From NCBI RefSeq assembly GCF_964204645.1, contig NC_134032.1, positions 14,006,275 through 14,070,274 on the forward strand: DNA of 64,000 bases, read 5' to 3'. Positions within the stretch are counted from its first letter, which is position 1. The number at the start of each line of letters is the position of its first letter. This stretch comes from Tubulanus polymorphus (Eukaryota; Nemertea; Palaeonemertea; Tubulaniformes; Tubulanidae). The translations under genes were made by a program, and so were the position numbers. Of this stretch, positions 1 through 12,400 are shown piece by piece. A model generated the notes under the pieces. The model ran no database searches, was not told where the DNA came from, and worked only from the letters and a program-made list of their open reading frames with translations.

Positions 1-526
1 CTGGATTTGTGCCTTGTTAGGTCAGATATCGGGTCCATTTTTATTACTTATCTTTTACAATGATCTTTCTAATTCCAGCTTCTTCGATCGCCTATCCCAT
101 CGTTTCAGGGCCAACGGCTAGACTGATCTTCTGGCGCTTTTGTCACAGCCCGAGGATACACTCATTTGGGAACTCAACAGAGGTGGATCCAGGATTTCCA
201 AAGAGGGAAGGAATGCTCTGCAGGTCATACCTCAAGAAATCTTTAAAAGTTATCTCATCAACAGCAGAACACATCCCCTGTAGGCGAGGGTTTTTTTCTG
301 AAAGGTCATTAGACCCGACTACCGAATGAGTCGACAGATGACTGCGTTCAAGAGACGACCGAATATTGACGAACGAATCCCAAAACATATTTATGAATTA
401 TCTTCTATATTTATTTATCTAGAAATTTACAAAATAAACAATTTTTTTTGCAACGAAACATTTTCATGTTTGTGCTCGGTGTATAATATTCATTCATATC
501 AAAATTCTTCTCCAAGCATTTAATCG

Positions 527-597
527 TAATAATAATAATAATAATTATAATAATAATAATATTAATATATCTATAACAATAATAATAATGAGATTAC
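527..597. repeat. AT-rich AAT microsatellite
   Basis: Runs of AATAAT with interruptions. The flanking 1-526 and 598-1393 bp contain no recognisable gene; an unexplained open frame at 60-329 has no known resemblance. Confidence 0.8.
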
Positions 598-1393
598 ATA
601 CTACATTGTTTTGTAGGAGCCTTTTTATTCATCGTCGCTTACATCATTGAAAATATTTGAAATTAAAATTCGATTACTCATCCAGACTCAAACTTGAGCC
701 ATTCCATTACAACTACCAGGTCAATATCAACACACATCTATCTCAAAAAAGAGCTAACAAGATGAAGAAATATTTTCAGGAACAGTCGAATAAAACATGA
801 TAGAAAATATGACTCAGAAATTAACAAGGTTTTCAAATCCCTGCGAGCAGTGCTGCCAACCTTTGAAAAGTGCTATCAGTAACGAATTTTTTCCAGTAAC
901 ATTACATCGAAAGAAAATGTTCAAATTAATCAGTAATTAACAGTAAGACCCTCAGTAACATTTTTCATAATTCTCATATGCATCAAACAAATCAAATCAG
1001 CATTTCCTGTTCCCGTTAAAAGAGTAACAAATACTGAAAATCAGGAACTGTTTTCATATTTCTGTACAAATCCATCCTCCCCCCAAGGATACCGATGAAA
1101 ACTTGCGGCACCAATCAGATTGCTCTAATCGCCGATGTAAACTTTACAGAAAAATTAAATTAGTAAATGGGAAAACCCAGGCTAAAATAGGATTCTTGAT
1201 AGAAGTGGCTAATACAGCGGAATCCGCTGTATTTGAATCGTACATTTGGATCAACTGAATTCACCCAGTTAACAGGAAATCTGGATTTAAAGTAATTTTC
1301 TTGTATATTTATGACTAAATGGACTGCAATTGTCCGCATTAGACCAAAATCCGGATTCAGCCGATCTGGATTAAGCGGGTATGACTGTAATTA

Positions 1394-1545
1394 GTGATGA
1401 CATCATCTAAGCCGCGCACTCAGCCTTGTGTGGCAGGGTTTCGTACCGTGGCAATCTTGATGCCATCGGGTTCAAAACCCTGTCGAGGGAGGATGAGTAC
1501 AAGTCGAATCAGTTCACACAGGGCTGTCGGGCGAGGTGACGAATG
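1394..1545 (+). mobile_element. SINE-like copy with B-box motif
   Basis: CGTGGCAATCTTGATGCC followed by ATCGGGTTCAAAACCCTGTC matches the SINE-like copies near 5.9 and 28.2 kb. No protein is expected from it. Confidence 0.35.
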
Positions 1546-1620
1546 GCTATTTCAACGATTTATGAAAAATGCCTCTTAGATCAAGATTTGCTCAAAATTA
1601 CTCTTATCCTGATACAGTAC

Positions 1621-1757
1621 AGTGGTACTGGATCCAGAACTGTGGTACTGGGTTTAGAACTGTGGTACTGGATTCAGGACTGTGGAACTGGATCCAGAAC
1701 TGTGGAACTGGATCCAGAACTGTGGAACTGGCTTCAGAACTGTGGAACTGGATCCTG
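1621..1757. repeat. 20-bp tandem repeat, about 6.8 copies
   Basis: The unit is TGTGGAACTGGATCCAGAAC with variants TGTGGTACTG and GGCTTCAGAAC. Its reverse complement shares CCAGTTCCACAGTT with the 47-bp array at 44.0-45.1 kb and with a MITE at 33.45 kb. Translations of this block are artefacts. Confidence 0.9.
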
Positions 1758-2304
1758 ATAAAAAGACATCACTCAGATATACTTTTAAACTTAAAATAAA
1801 CACATATTACAAGTTACCCTAAATATCATTTAATGCTTTCTGTCTATCCATAAAATGCCACTGAGGAGTACCAGCTCTTGAGTACTCGATCTTGAGTACC
1901 TGCTCATGAGTACCCAGTCACGAATACAATGAGAATCATTATCTATACTAATATCTTAATCTAAAATACTCATCATCGATAAGAGCAAGAGAAAAATATT
2001 CAATCTGGATTTAAGCACAAAATATATTATTACCATTATATTATATATTATTGTTATAACATTCAAATTCAATGATTTAAATCTTAAAAAGCCTCGAACG
2101 TTCTTTCTCCTGATCTTGAAACATATTTAAACCAAGACTCAACTAGTTAAATTCTAAAAATCTATCGAGATCCTCTCTATTTGTTAGTATCCCGCTGTGT
2201 TAAAGTTCGGTGGTATCCCAGTTTGCTTCCGATTTAATTTTACAAATCGAAAAAACACAGGTAAGTACTTCTAAAAACAATTTCTAGGATTTTGAGGATT
2301 CTAT

Positions 2305-2728
2305 CAAGGTTCCTACAATTCCTGGTATCCAGAATTCAAGGACTTTTCAAGGAATTTTCAAGGAGTAATTTTCAAAATTCAAGGAGGTTTTCGCGGTCAT
2401 ATATAAGGAAAAAAAGTCGAAAATTCAAAAACAAAATCCATGTTTTTCTCAAATTTTGATCAGTTGTTGTGTGTGCCGTTTTGGTTTTACATGTTTAAAT
2501 GTTTTAAATCTCAAAGTGAAACAACTTTCACTCACAAGTCACACAATGAAGAATAATAGAATACACTGTCTTCTGAAAAGGACCTTTTGAAAATTTTTAA
2601 TAGGACTTTCCCAGAATTTAAGGAGTTTCAAGGAATTTATGGATATTTCTCAAAATTAAAGGATTTTCAAGGACCTTGAAAAATATATCAAGGGGTTTTC
2701 AAGGATTCAAGGAGTTGTAGGGACCCTG
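2305..2728. mobile_element. Possible hAT-like MITE
   Basis: The left end CAAGGTTCCTACAATTCCTGG is mirrored by the right end, whose complement reads CAGGGTCCCTACAACTCC. The interior is a monotone of TTCAAGGA motifs. A CAGGG terminus is typical of hAT elements, but no exact 8-bp target duplication was found. Confidence 0.35.
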
Positions 2729-2827
2729 TCTATACAGTGTTCGACAATTTTTATGAATTTTTCATCAAAGTTTTTAGCGTTAGTCGTGAAAATATACAAC
2801 AATAAAAACATATATATCGATGCGACT

Positions 2828-5800
2828 TCAGAAACTCAAGTCATACGCGTCGAACAAATCGGAGAGTCCTTCCGAATAATCGAGACTAAACGTGTAATCC
2901 TCATCGCATATAGGTGGCTCTAGTTGTAAAAACGGAGCGGGTACGTCGTCCGAATGTTGATCTTCCGTTTTCAGGAAGAGATTGCGATCGTTTTCCGGCG
3001 ATATATCCTGCTGTTCGAGCAACGCGTTACGCAATGCCGGGTCATCTGAAAACAAGAAAAAATGGCGATGATAAATTATTTTTTGAAATGAAGTTCGTTA
3101 AGAGCTTTCCAGTTCGCTGGCCACCCTGTCCAAAAAATGATATTTTCCTCGTACTTCAGCTATTCCCAAGACCCAGTAGCTGTGAGTACAGGGCTGCCAA
3201 CCTCTAAGAAGTGCTATCCAGTAACAAATTGAATTTTTTTCAGTAACATTTCACTGAAATATGAAAGAAAATCCTGGCCCGTTTAAATAATTAATTGCAA
3301 TCTGTATCAAAAGATGGCAGCACCTGTCATACAGTAGAATTTACAACTAACTTTGATGTACTAAACCAGTTATTCAACGCATGGGGTGTAATATTTTAAA
3401 ATTTTCGAATCATCTCCAGCTGTTGCGGGTATTAATTAGTCAGCACTGAAAGGGTTAAGATTTGACTATGCAGTCAAAGAAATTGAACTTGTGAATCAAC
3501 CAGGATTTCATCTCTATGATCAAATCTTAACCAACAATTGTGGTACTGAATAAGAGAAGTCGAGGGAGTTAGTTTTAAAGTTGATGTATAAAAAAAACTC
3601 AACCCTCAGGGAACTAAAAACACAGACTGGGTCCTGTTTGAGGGAAAGATCAACAACTTACTCAGATAACTGTCCCTGGAATCGTCGGAACTGAGTGAAT
3701 CGTTTAAATACGAACGGTTGTGATTGTTGACAGCAGACGGAGACTCTTCGGGACATAAATAAACTTCGATCGGTCCTTTATTACTCTTCAACCAGATTTG
3801 CATAGTCTGCAGGACAAAATATAATCACATTTCGAACTTGTATCTTTAAAACAGCTTTCTAGATTAAAAGATCAGCAGCCTAGAGCTACCCCTTCAGCAG
3901 CATCCTTGCTTGCCAGGGTCTGATGCCGCCTGCCGGAGCTCACGCCAACACAAACCCTGGCCGCAAACCCTTCATTGGTTTCTTGTATTAAAGCCCACGA
4001 TTTCTTGGTCAGACAGGTTAACGCTCAGCGCCGACCAGTCAGCCAATCTGGACGTATAGGATGGCTAGACGTATAGACTGGTGACCGCTGAGCGTTAACC
4101 TGTCCGCCCAAGAAATTTTCTAGTGGGATGCTGCAGGATTAACTCAGGATGAAGGGGTTCAGCTTCCAGACAGATGATTAATTTTCAATATGTATATTGT
4201 AGTATTCCTTACCTCGGAAGGATCGGGGACTTCTAATTTTGTCTCAGGTGGCGCTTTTATTGCTATGACAGTATCGTCCTCGAAACTGGTGATATCTCTG
4301 ATATCCTGATAGGTAACGTACGCGCACCTGGCGTTATCCGCATTTTCAGTCATCAGTTTTAACTGCCGCGTACAATTACGTATCATATCATCCAAACTGT
4401 TCTCTTTAGCGTCCAATTTGGCAATTTCTGAGGAGACGGCGAAAAAAACATGAACATTTCAAATATTTTTTCTTTTAATGGATCAGGGAATACAAAATGG
4501 TATTTCCCAGTGTGACAGGGTGTATAACAACAGCGTTCCTACTAGCTCAGCTAGCGGGAATATACCCTTTGGCTCAGCGGTAGAGCGTCTGCCTTGGACG
4601 CCAGGCATCGAGAGTTCGAATCTCGGGAAGGACAGATATTTCTTCCTGTTACACCAGTTCCTTGAACATTAAATTCCCCGATAGAATTATAAGATATTCT
4701 CAGTGGGGTCTGTTTCTTATCGAGAGTTCCCTGTTGTCGGTCATCAACAACAAGACACCAAAAATTCTAATTCCATGATTAAATTATATAACATCCTGCG
4801 GTGAGAAGTTTGGGATTCTTGGATTTTTGGAGATTTCTTTGTCTAATCGAGAATGTTAGTTTTAACAATTCAAATTCTGGCACAAATGGATTATGAATCC
4901 CATATGGAGAAATGGCAATTTTACCAAATTTCTCAGTTATGTTTTACCGTAAGTATAGATTCAGTTGAAATAAAATTACTGGTATTGTTTTCTTTTTTGT
5001 TGAAAATTGTTAACTTACGAGACAAGATGGACTTCTGATTAGAATCTTGGTTTTCACTGCCAGGAGTGGCTCCTCTGCAAGACAAGAATAAATAAATACA
5101 TTTCAATTACAATCATCCTTCTCCCTCTCCATCTTCCTCCTTCTCCGTCCACCTCTTACATTAACCTATCAGATTCTTTTTCCTTCTCCCTCCCATCTCT
5201 CAAATTAACCATTCAGATTCACTTCCCTCTTTAACTGACATTGAAAAACTGCAACCGATAATTCCCTGATTCCACGTTTCTCTACACTTACATCCATTGA
5301 ATGTTATTTTTAGATTTTTTATTGATGAGACCGATCCCTTCGAGGACGTTCGTGATGTCGTAGATTCGACGTTTCTGAACGTCTAAACATTCGGCCGCGC
5401 GATTCAAATCCAACACCTGAAAAATAATCAGCGCACAATTAACCACTTTCAACGAAAGCTGGCTTTTTATCATTTTCATGCGGGTTCAAACAGGAGACTC
5501 TGTTTAACTTAGATAGTTATTACAGCATCTTTCTATTTGTGTTCTCCTCCATACAGTGGAATTCTAAAGGGGCTGCATTCAAGTTTTTTTGATCCCCCAA
5601 AAAGTACAGAAAGTTATGCTTATGATTTCAGTAAGGGTGTAATCTTCTATTTCTGGTGGGGGCAGCAAATATTTCAAAAGGGCTGGCTAATTTTCAGAAG
5701 GATGGACATAAAAAACCAAGGGGTGTCTGCCTCTCTAAAACCTGTTGTGGAGAACATTGTATAAATGAAATATATATCACCCAACTCATATCAGACTGAA

Positions 5801-7227
5801 GTTGGAGGACCATACTCCCTCACAGGGATTTGAAGGTGATGGCTTTGTGACCATTTAGGGAGGAGCATGGCAGAGTCTCATGATCACGATTTCATCAGGT
5901 TTGAATCCCTGCCACGAGGGAGTTAAACAAATGTTGTCCTCTAGGTTAAGCGAGTTCAATTTTTGTTAATCACTTAGATTATTAATTAGTAACAACTTAC
6001 GCCATCTGGTGCCGATCGTAACAAACTGACAAATTTTTTGGTGAGTAACCCTAGCGACGTATCGTAGCGCGTTTTCTCCAGCTGACACTTCCCTCCGCCT
6101 CTCGGACTCGCCGCAGACGGAGTCATCGTCATGGAAACCGACGGGCGATGTTTCTTCGCGCTCTGCGGAGTTTTAAATCCGACATCTTTATTTGGTGTCG
6201 CCATGACGATGACGCCAGCCGGTTCCAAATCCAGTTTCCGTTTCGCCTGAAAAAGAAGTAATAACATCGCAATGAGAATTGAAGTCCGATTCGATGAGCT
6301 TAGTTGAGGTAGGCTAGTTGTTTCGACTTATATACAAGACCTAAACTTTAACAACTTTTGAACAACTAGGATATCAAAACCTACTTGATTATCGACATGT
6401 GTTATTCGTATATTTTTCCGATGTAAAATGTTAGAAAGAGGTGGAATTGAAGGTTTGATGAAAACCGATTGCATCATTTTAACAGATGAGTATCAGCGCA
6501 GGTCAACTGAAAGACGACTGGATATTCGAGAATTATCAGTCATTAAAGCACCAAGCATTGCGACACTTGTATGTCATCTAGAGTTGAGCCTAAAATAGGC
6601 TGAATAGACTAAATTAACAAACACCTAAAGAATAGGCAGCTAATTAGTGAACAAACTAACAGACGTAATTCTCCTACTTGTCTAATGGGCAGTTTAATGG
6701 GGATTAACACTTGAACAATAAAGATCCCTGAGCTGCTTGGCAATTGTTAAAAACATTCAACAAAACCAGAAATTTGTTTGGTTTGTGAATCAAAGTTTGA
6801 GCACTTCAAGTTTATTCTAAAAGCAGTAAATATTTGGCAATTCATTTCAAAGTCAGAAAAAGCCAGAGAAGAAATCACCGTGCTAATTGTTTTCTACCTG
6901 AGGTTTTTGTCCGTAAGCTAATTGCTGTTTAAAGTTCTCAGTTAGGGGTGTCGTCCAATCCATAGATGCATTATTAAATATCGGCGGACTTCCAAAATCG
7001 ACTTGATCGAAAACTGTCGCCCCGACCGGTGCCGATGCGTCCCCTCCTCCAGCCGTCACTACCCGCCGGCCGCCGCTTCCGATACTCGGTTTTTTCATCA
7101 TCTCAAAGCCTTGTTTTTCAGGGGATAAAATAGCAGTCTGTGACAGCATGATTTCGCTGCCTCGCTGGTGCATAGGAGGGTGAAAAGCGTGCAGGGGTAA
7201 TCCTAGATCGGACCCTACGCGAGACAT
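2828..7227 (-). CDS. E2F: E2F transcription factor, E2F1/2/3 class, complete, seven exons
   Basis: Sequence-specific nuclear transcription factor that binds DNA with a DP partner, drives G1/S genes and is held in check by retinoblastoma-family pocket proteins. Coding exons on the minus strand are 7227-6898, 6246-6001, 5416-5292, 5074-5019, 4427-4213, 3806-3662 and 3045-2828. All borders are GT-AG, all phases agree, and they give 444 residues (human E2F1 has 437). The 56-nt exon at 5074-5019 is easy to miss but is needed for frame. Visible landmarks are a KRKLDLE cyclin A-binding motif near residue 112, the winged-helix DNA-binding domain at about 170-236 with RRIYD at 208-212, a dimerisation and marked-box region at about 253-345 containing [13 protein letters not shown] and [16 protein letters not shown], and the pocket-binding transactivation motif [17 protein letters not shown] at 422-438. 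The cyclin A motif and the marked-box wording place it with E2F1/2/3 rather than E2F4/5. The start is the first ATG of exon 1; a further upstream non-coding exon cannot be excluded. Confidence 0.95.
3993..4127. mobile_element. Foldback MITE-like element in an E2F intron
   Basis: Arms at 4001-4040 and 4076-4116 are near-complementary and share the block GACAGGTTAACGCTCAGCG around a 35-bp loop. The outer ends extend the symmetry as CCCAC and GTGGG. The loop contains two copies of GACGTATAG. No coding capacity is present, so this is a non-autonomous inverted-repeat element. It sits in the intron between E2F exons 4427-4213 and 3806-3662. Confidence 0.6.
4563..4632 (+). pseudogene. tRNA-like sequence, degenerate (Pro-TGG by position)
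   Basis: A tRNA-type internal promoter is visible: A box TGGCTCAGCGG, D-arm stem GCTC/GAGC, and T-arm stem CGAGA/TCTCG around GTTCGAA. The anticodon loop reads CTTGGAC, which would be a TGG proline anticodon. The acceptor arm pairs poorly (three clear mismatches) and the anticodon stem has two mismatches, so this is probably a tRNA pseudogene or the head of a tRNA-derived SINE. It lies inside E2F intron 4, antisense to E2F. Confidence 0.6.
5815..5935 (+). mobile_element. SINE-like copy with B-box motif
   Basis: Contains GATTTCATCAGGTTTGAATC followed by CCTGCCACGAGGGA, as in the copies near 1.45 and 28.2 kb. It lies in the E2F intron between exons 6246-6001 and 5416-5292. Confidence 0.35.
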
Positions 7228-7721
7228 CTCCGATGCCGCTCCGAGAAGGGGATTCCCCGATTGAAATGCAAATAATTCCGATCTAATGATTCCAGATCGC
7301 AGCTACTCGGACGCAATGTCCTCTGCCCGAATCGATCTCAGTCTATTCCAAATCGATGGTGCGGGTTGTCGCCGCAAATCGACGATGTTAGCAGATTTTT
7401 GTCGTCGGATTCTTGGTCGCTCAGAAGATAAGGGGGCAGCTGTGGCACCATAACAAAGGTATTACCCGCAACGGCGCGAATTGAAATTCCCGGGTATCCC
7501 CATAATATAGGTCACGCGCACCTGTTTCACCGATTCTACCTTCGCGATCAAGTGTCTCACCGATCTTTTCATGTCAAATTATCACTAACCATAAACCTGA
7601 ACAATAATTGGGCCAGGTCTTATAAATATATTATCATTACATTTATCCAAGTCAGGGAGTTAGACAATAAACACAGGTATTGGTTTGAAATCACATATTA
7701 ACAAAAGGGTAGGCTATGCGT
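7228..7721. other. Intergenic region between E2F start and tRNA-Ala
   Basis: No open frame with gene character was found. The first 200 bp or so next to the E2F start are relatively GC-rich and contain the candidate E2F site, as expected of a promoter and 5' untranslated region. The rest is AT-rich and plain. Confidence 0.6.
7471..7480 (-). promoter_or_regulatory. Candidate E2F binding site upstream of the E2F gene
   Basis: Read on the minus strand this is TTCGCGCCGT, which holds the CGCGCC core of the E2F consensus TTTSSCGC but lacks one of the three leading T residues. It lies about 245 bp upstream of the E2F start codon. E2F1-class genes are known to be autoregulated through such sites in vertebrates. 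Only one imperfect match was seen, so this is a weak call. Confidence 0.3.
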
Positions 7722-7793
7722 GGGGATGTAGCTCAGTGGTAGAGCGCCCGCTTTGCATGCGGGAGGCCCGGGGTTCGAAACCCCGCATCTCCA
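7722..7793 (+). tRNA. trnA-TGC: tRNA-Ala(TGC)
   Basis: A complete 72-nt cloverleaf fits without forcing. The acceptor GGGGATG pairs with CATCTCC, the D arm is GCTC AGTGGTA GAGC, the anticodon stem CCCGC pairs with GCGGG around loop TTTGCAT (anticodon TGC, alanine), and the T arm is CGGGG TTCGAAA CCCCG. A and B boxes for RNA polymerase III are intact, and there is a T run about 25 bp downstream. There is no intron, and CCA is not encoded as such, as is normal for a eukaryotic nuclear tRNA gene. Confidence 0.97.
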
Positions 7794-9464
7794 ACGATAC
7801 ATGTTACTATAATATTTTGACTCAAAAGATCCTCCCTACTTGCCTGTCACTTTTTAGAAAAACTAGAAACTACCATCTGTAAAATCCAGACCTCTCCATC
7901 AAAGCTTACTACAAATTTACAAATAACAATGCAATTATATCAAACAAAAAGATTTATTTATATCTCATTAATTTATACATGTACTTGTGGTGAATGTTAT
8001 ATAAATGGAAGATAGATTAAAGCACGAGCATGAAAAGAAACATGAAATTCATTGTATATCATCAGGAAAAAACAAGCATTATACAATTTTTTTAACTTAT
8101 ACCAAGTCAATCAAATCCGTCCTCGCAAGAATGATCCCGCTTTTTCTCCAGTTCGGAGAATCTTAAAATTGGTACCTTAGGCTAAACAAAATAGATACTA
8201 TGTTTCTCCAGTCTGCTGAACTGAAAAATTAATCTGGCATGTACATTACTTTTTTTTTTTAAATCGTCATCCATTTTACCATTGCAGACCCGGCCCTTAT
8301 AGAAATGAACTGATTACAAATTTTATTGGAGTTCATAGAAATTTCCCTCGGCCGCTGCCGAGAAACAAGGTATCATTTTTGTATAGCCTTATCTTTTTCG
8401 GATTTGGACTGATCGTAATAATCAACCATAGACAGGATTCAAAGAGGTCAAGAAAAAGCCCCTAAATTAAATCAAATTCAGCAGCTTTTTGAAGTGAAAT
8501 AACGAACAAGTTTCGTGAAGGTTTTATAAAATGTTGTTGTTGTCGTTGTTTCGTTGTTTAACCGAAAAGAAAAAAAATTCCCACAAAATACTGAATTAAA
8601 ACAGTATTCCTGAAGGTGACAAATGAAATGTAGTTGACACAGTCATATAGAAGATCAGCTCAAGGAAACTTATCTCATTTTGTTGAGATTTTATCTTATA
8701 TTATCGTCACAACATGGACTATGTGTTTCATCAAGGTCAATTTTCAACATTTTACTGCAGAATCTTAGAACGAATCAGACGAACCTTGACAAATACAGAA
8801 ATAATATTCCTTGCACAGCTTGATTTATGCAATTCTACCGAGCATCTTAGAATCCTCCATTGCCAGTACCCGGCCACGTCGATGTTTGGTGGTATCCAAA
8901 GTTTTTAAATCAAGAAAACCCAGAGGAAAGAATCAAATTGAACATCTTCGAATGGTGATATCAGAAATTTTCTCGTATCCTGTTGGGATAGTTTCATTTC
9001 AATTTTTGGTTGGTCTCCCAAATCTAGTTAGTAGGAATACTGCCTAAATCAAGCTCTGTCCGTACATAAAATCAATGACAAAATGAAATGAACCATTTTT
9101 TTATCCACTACCAAACCCCCCTCGGGTTTTAACCCGTGAGAAAATGGTAGCTGCCGCTCTCTACTTCCTGACACCCCCATTTATAAGTGAACACAACTGT
9201 AAGTTAAAACTACAAGTTCTTCTTTCAATGATCTACAAAATATCAACAAACTCCGAATCTTTATTGAATTTATCATTGCCATGGCATGATGACCAGAGGG
9301 CGCTGCAGTCTCAATACAGTTCTGATTTTATCATCACTATAGCAATGGACATCAGGGGATGCTGCGGCTGTGAAGTATATGATGATGATGATGATGATGA
9401 TGATGACTTTCCTCTTTAATTCGTTAAGACAAAGACGACAAATACAAACTATAGATTTGCGCTG
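7794..9464 (-). other. Probable 3' untranslated region of the PDIA6 gene
   Basis: No coding sequence was recognised. On the minus strand, AATAAA signals occur at 9260-9265 (short 3' UTR of about 0.2 kb) and at 7953-7958 (long 3' UTR of about 1.5 kb, followed by a TG-rich stretch). A nine-unit ATG microsatellite at 9379-9406 produces spurious methionine runs. A CTCF-like match is present at 9292-9306. Confidence 0.45.
9292..9306 (+). promoter_or_regulatory. CTCF-like motif in the PDIA6 3' region
   Basis: ACCAGAGGGCGCTGC contains CCAGAGGGCGCT, a full match to the core SYAGRKGGCRSY. Confidence 0.35.
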
Positions 9465-12400
9465 TTATAATTCATCCTTCTCCTCCTCTGGTAGCTGTAA
9501 GAGAAAAAAAAGTAAAATTGACTTTTTAGTTACTTTTATCAAACAATCTGACAGATTTCATGGTGTAGGTACCAATCAGCAACCACTCAGCCTGAACCCT
9601 TCTACGCCCCCCTCAGATCATCAACACATTACATGTGTTCAGAACTTCACCTTTCTAATTTGAAATGAACTACAAACACCAGACATTTTCAAAAGCTAAT
9701 TGTCTTCACTTCATTGGTGTATGTATGTTCCCAGGGCCCAGTTTCACGAAAGAGTTAATCTCAAATTTTTGGTGTAATTGCCATTGGTTACTTCATGTTT
9801 TCAATGAGGACAACAATTCAAACTTAACCGTTTAGGCTTAAACTTTTTCGTGAAACTGGGCCCAGATGAAGTTGGAGGTTGCAGACTACAGATTAAGACT
9901 CGTTTTGGTCAAGAACTTGAATGAATTTCATACCTGTCCATCTTTGCCGTCCCATGGATCGGTTTTACTGATTTTAGGTAATTTATTAAGAGGTACAGTT
10001 CGCCCGCGACCGAATGAGATGCTCCTAAAAAAGAACAAAAATCAAAACCAATCTTAATTTTGTTACATACCTCTACAACATCGTAAAAATCATAAAATAT
10101 CAAGTCTGACTTTAAACTGGTGCCAAGGATGTTAGGGAAAGTTTAATGAGAAAAGATTTTGTACTAAGCTAGACTTTAATTTTTCAGTTCACCATAAAGT
10201 TTCAAACGTAAACCCTACAAAAGTTCAAAGATACGAAAAATGGAATAATTTCACTAACAACTGCGGGACTGGAGGCGGATTTTCCTTTAAAAGAATAAGA
10301 CTGAACAAAAAGAGGAGGTAAAAGAATGAAATGAAAGCTCACCGTGCAATGATAGAACTGTTTATAGAATATCATACAAAGTTATCATTATAATAAAGAG
10401 TATTGTGAGGAGAGAATCCCATAATGATAATAAAAAGTCCGAAAATGAAACTTCGAGATAGTAGTTTATTTCTTGAAATAAACTACTATCTCGAAGTTTC
10501 ATTTTCGGACTTTTTATTATCATTGTGGGATTCTCTCCTCATCGCGTCAACATGGATATAGTGTTCTACCAATCGTAAAGAGTATTGTTTTGTGAAAGTT
10601 GAAAGGTAAGACGCGGGTGGCGCCACTTTCTGTCCATTTACAAATCCCCTGATTTGATTACACAAAATTCCCTGAGTGAATCCGAGAAATTTCTTGGTTT
10701 ATAATATGTTACAATTCACTTATTTTTTTATTGTTAAACATACTGGTATAGATATGGTCAATAACATTATCCAAATTGCCTGAATTTTCCAGGTTTCTTA
10801 TTATTCGGCAAATTCTGTCAAATCACTTGAGTTTTCCCTGAATTGTTCTGATTCCCAGAGTATTCCAGGTTAGTGGCACTGCCCTAGTCGTGCAGACGGC
10901 TGTCTAACCGGGTACACATCATATACCTGATAAGGCTGAAAAATGATACCGATAGGTTATAAGAATATTTACCTGAGGAATTCGCTAATACCGCTATCAC
11001 TGAACGCTCCCATCAACAATGAATATCTCATCTTTTTTATGTTCATAACTGCCATCGCCTGAAAACATTAAATAAACAAACAAAATCAAAGAAGGGCTGG
11101 ACACTAGGAAGGACAACTTTGTGTATAGGAGTTATTAATTAGTTTTATCTCTATTGAAAGATGGCAGCACCTGTCAAACCTAGTGAAATATCAGTAGCTA
11201 ACGATACACTGCGCCGCGGTGTAGACGCACTATAGTGGTATTCTCGATGTTCAACACACTGGTGTAATTTTTCAAAATTATCTCCCACGCTTAAGGGTAT
11301 TAATTAGTCATCACTGAAAGGGGTAAATGACGATGATTGATCTAGATAATTACCGGATAACCAAAACCACCAATTCCTAAACTCTCTTCTAATTCCATCT
11401 GGGCAGCGGCTTCGACCCACAACCATCTGAAATATCGAACGAGAAACATATTATTTCTAAAAATTTAAGAATATATTAATTTTCTTCAAAATTTCTCGAA
11501 AACAGTTCATCCAAATCTAACGACAGGCCAGTTGCACAGTCAAGACTTAGATTTAAGACCAGTGTAAGACGATCTAGTTCTATAGCCAATCTATCAACCT
11601 GAGACCAGACTTAAGATTTAAGACCATATCGGACTCCATGTCACGATATTAAAACTGGGAAGGAATTGTTCTGTTATAGAAATACGATGAAACATTTTTT
11701 GAGTCACAATTTCCGAATTTGGGGGTTTTTATATGCTCAAAATTAATTGAACCTTAGAATTTGATCGTTTTGAGGGGCCATAGGAATCTGTTGTGATTTA
11801 TAACTGTTGTCAGTTATAAATCACGACGGTCTGCCCTGTCTTACACTTACCCCCACATATTTTTCTTGAATTTTGTGGCCGTCTCCGTGAATGTTTTTAA
11901 GTAGGCGTTACGACATTTCGACTGGCAGTCAAGGATATGCGGTAACACGGCAACGACACATAATTGTTTATTTTCGCATTCTGAATTCAACACATCTTCA
12001 CTGACAATCTGTAATCAGAGAATACAATTTATCATTTCTAAGGACTTCAATCATTAAATGAATCAGAATACAGTTCCGGCACTTCTTAACCCAGTCCCTT
12101 AGTTTTGAACCCAATTCCACAGTCAGAGAGCACTGTTCCACAGTTGTGAATCCATTTTCGGACCCAGTTTCACAATTCTGAATCGAGGTTCACAGTAAGT
12201 TATCTTGCTAAGGTCAAAATTGACATTAATAGCAAAGTTCAGGATTCAGGCCCACAGTTCTAGAGCCATTTCTCGCTTAAGTTTGTCAATGTCAGTAGAG
12301 TTGAGTTCATTTTCAATGTTTTTTTTTAAATCATCTCGAAAAAGGGACGATTGTCCTTATTTGTTTGATTTCATTTGTTCCATGCTCATTTAGCATGTCC

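Noticed and set aside
60-388. Overlapping plus- and minus-strand frames at the left edge
   Set aside because: Neither shows a recognisable domain or splice sites. A fragment of an old mobile element is possible but could not be supported.
9144-9663. Plus-strand frames containing Met or Asp runs
   Set aside because: They read through an ATG microsatellite in the probable PDIA6 3' untranslated region, and the last PDIA6 exon on the opposite strand explains the conserved bases.
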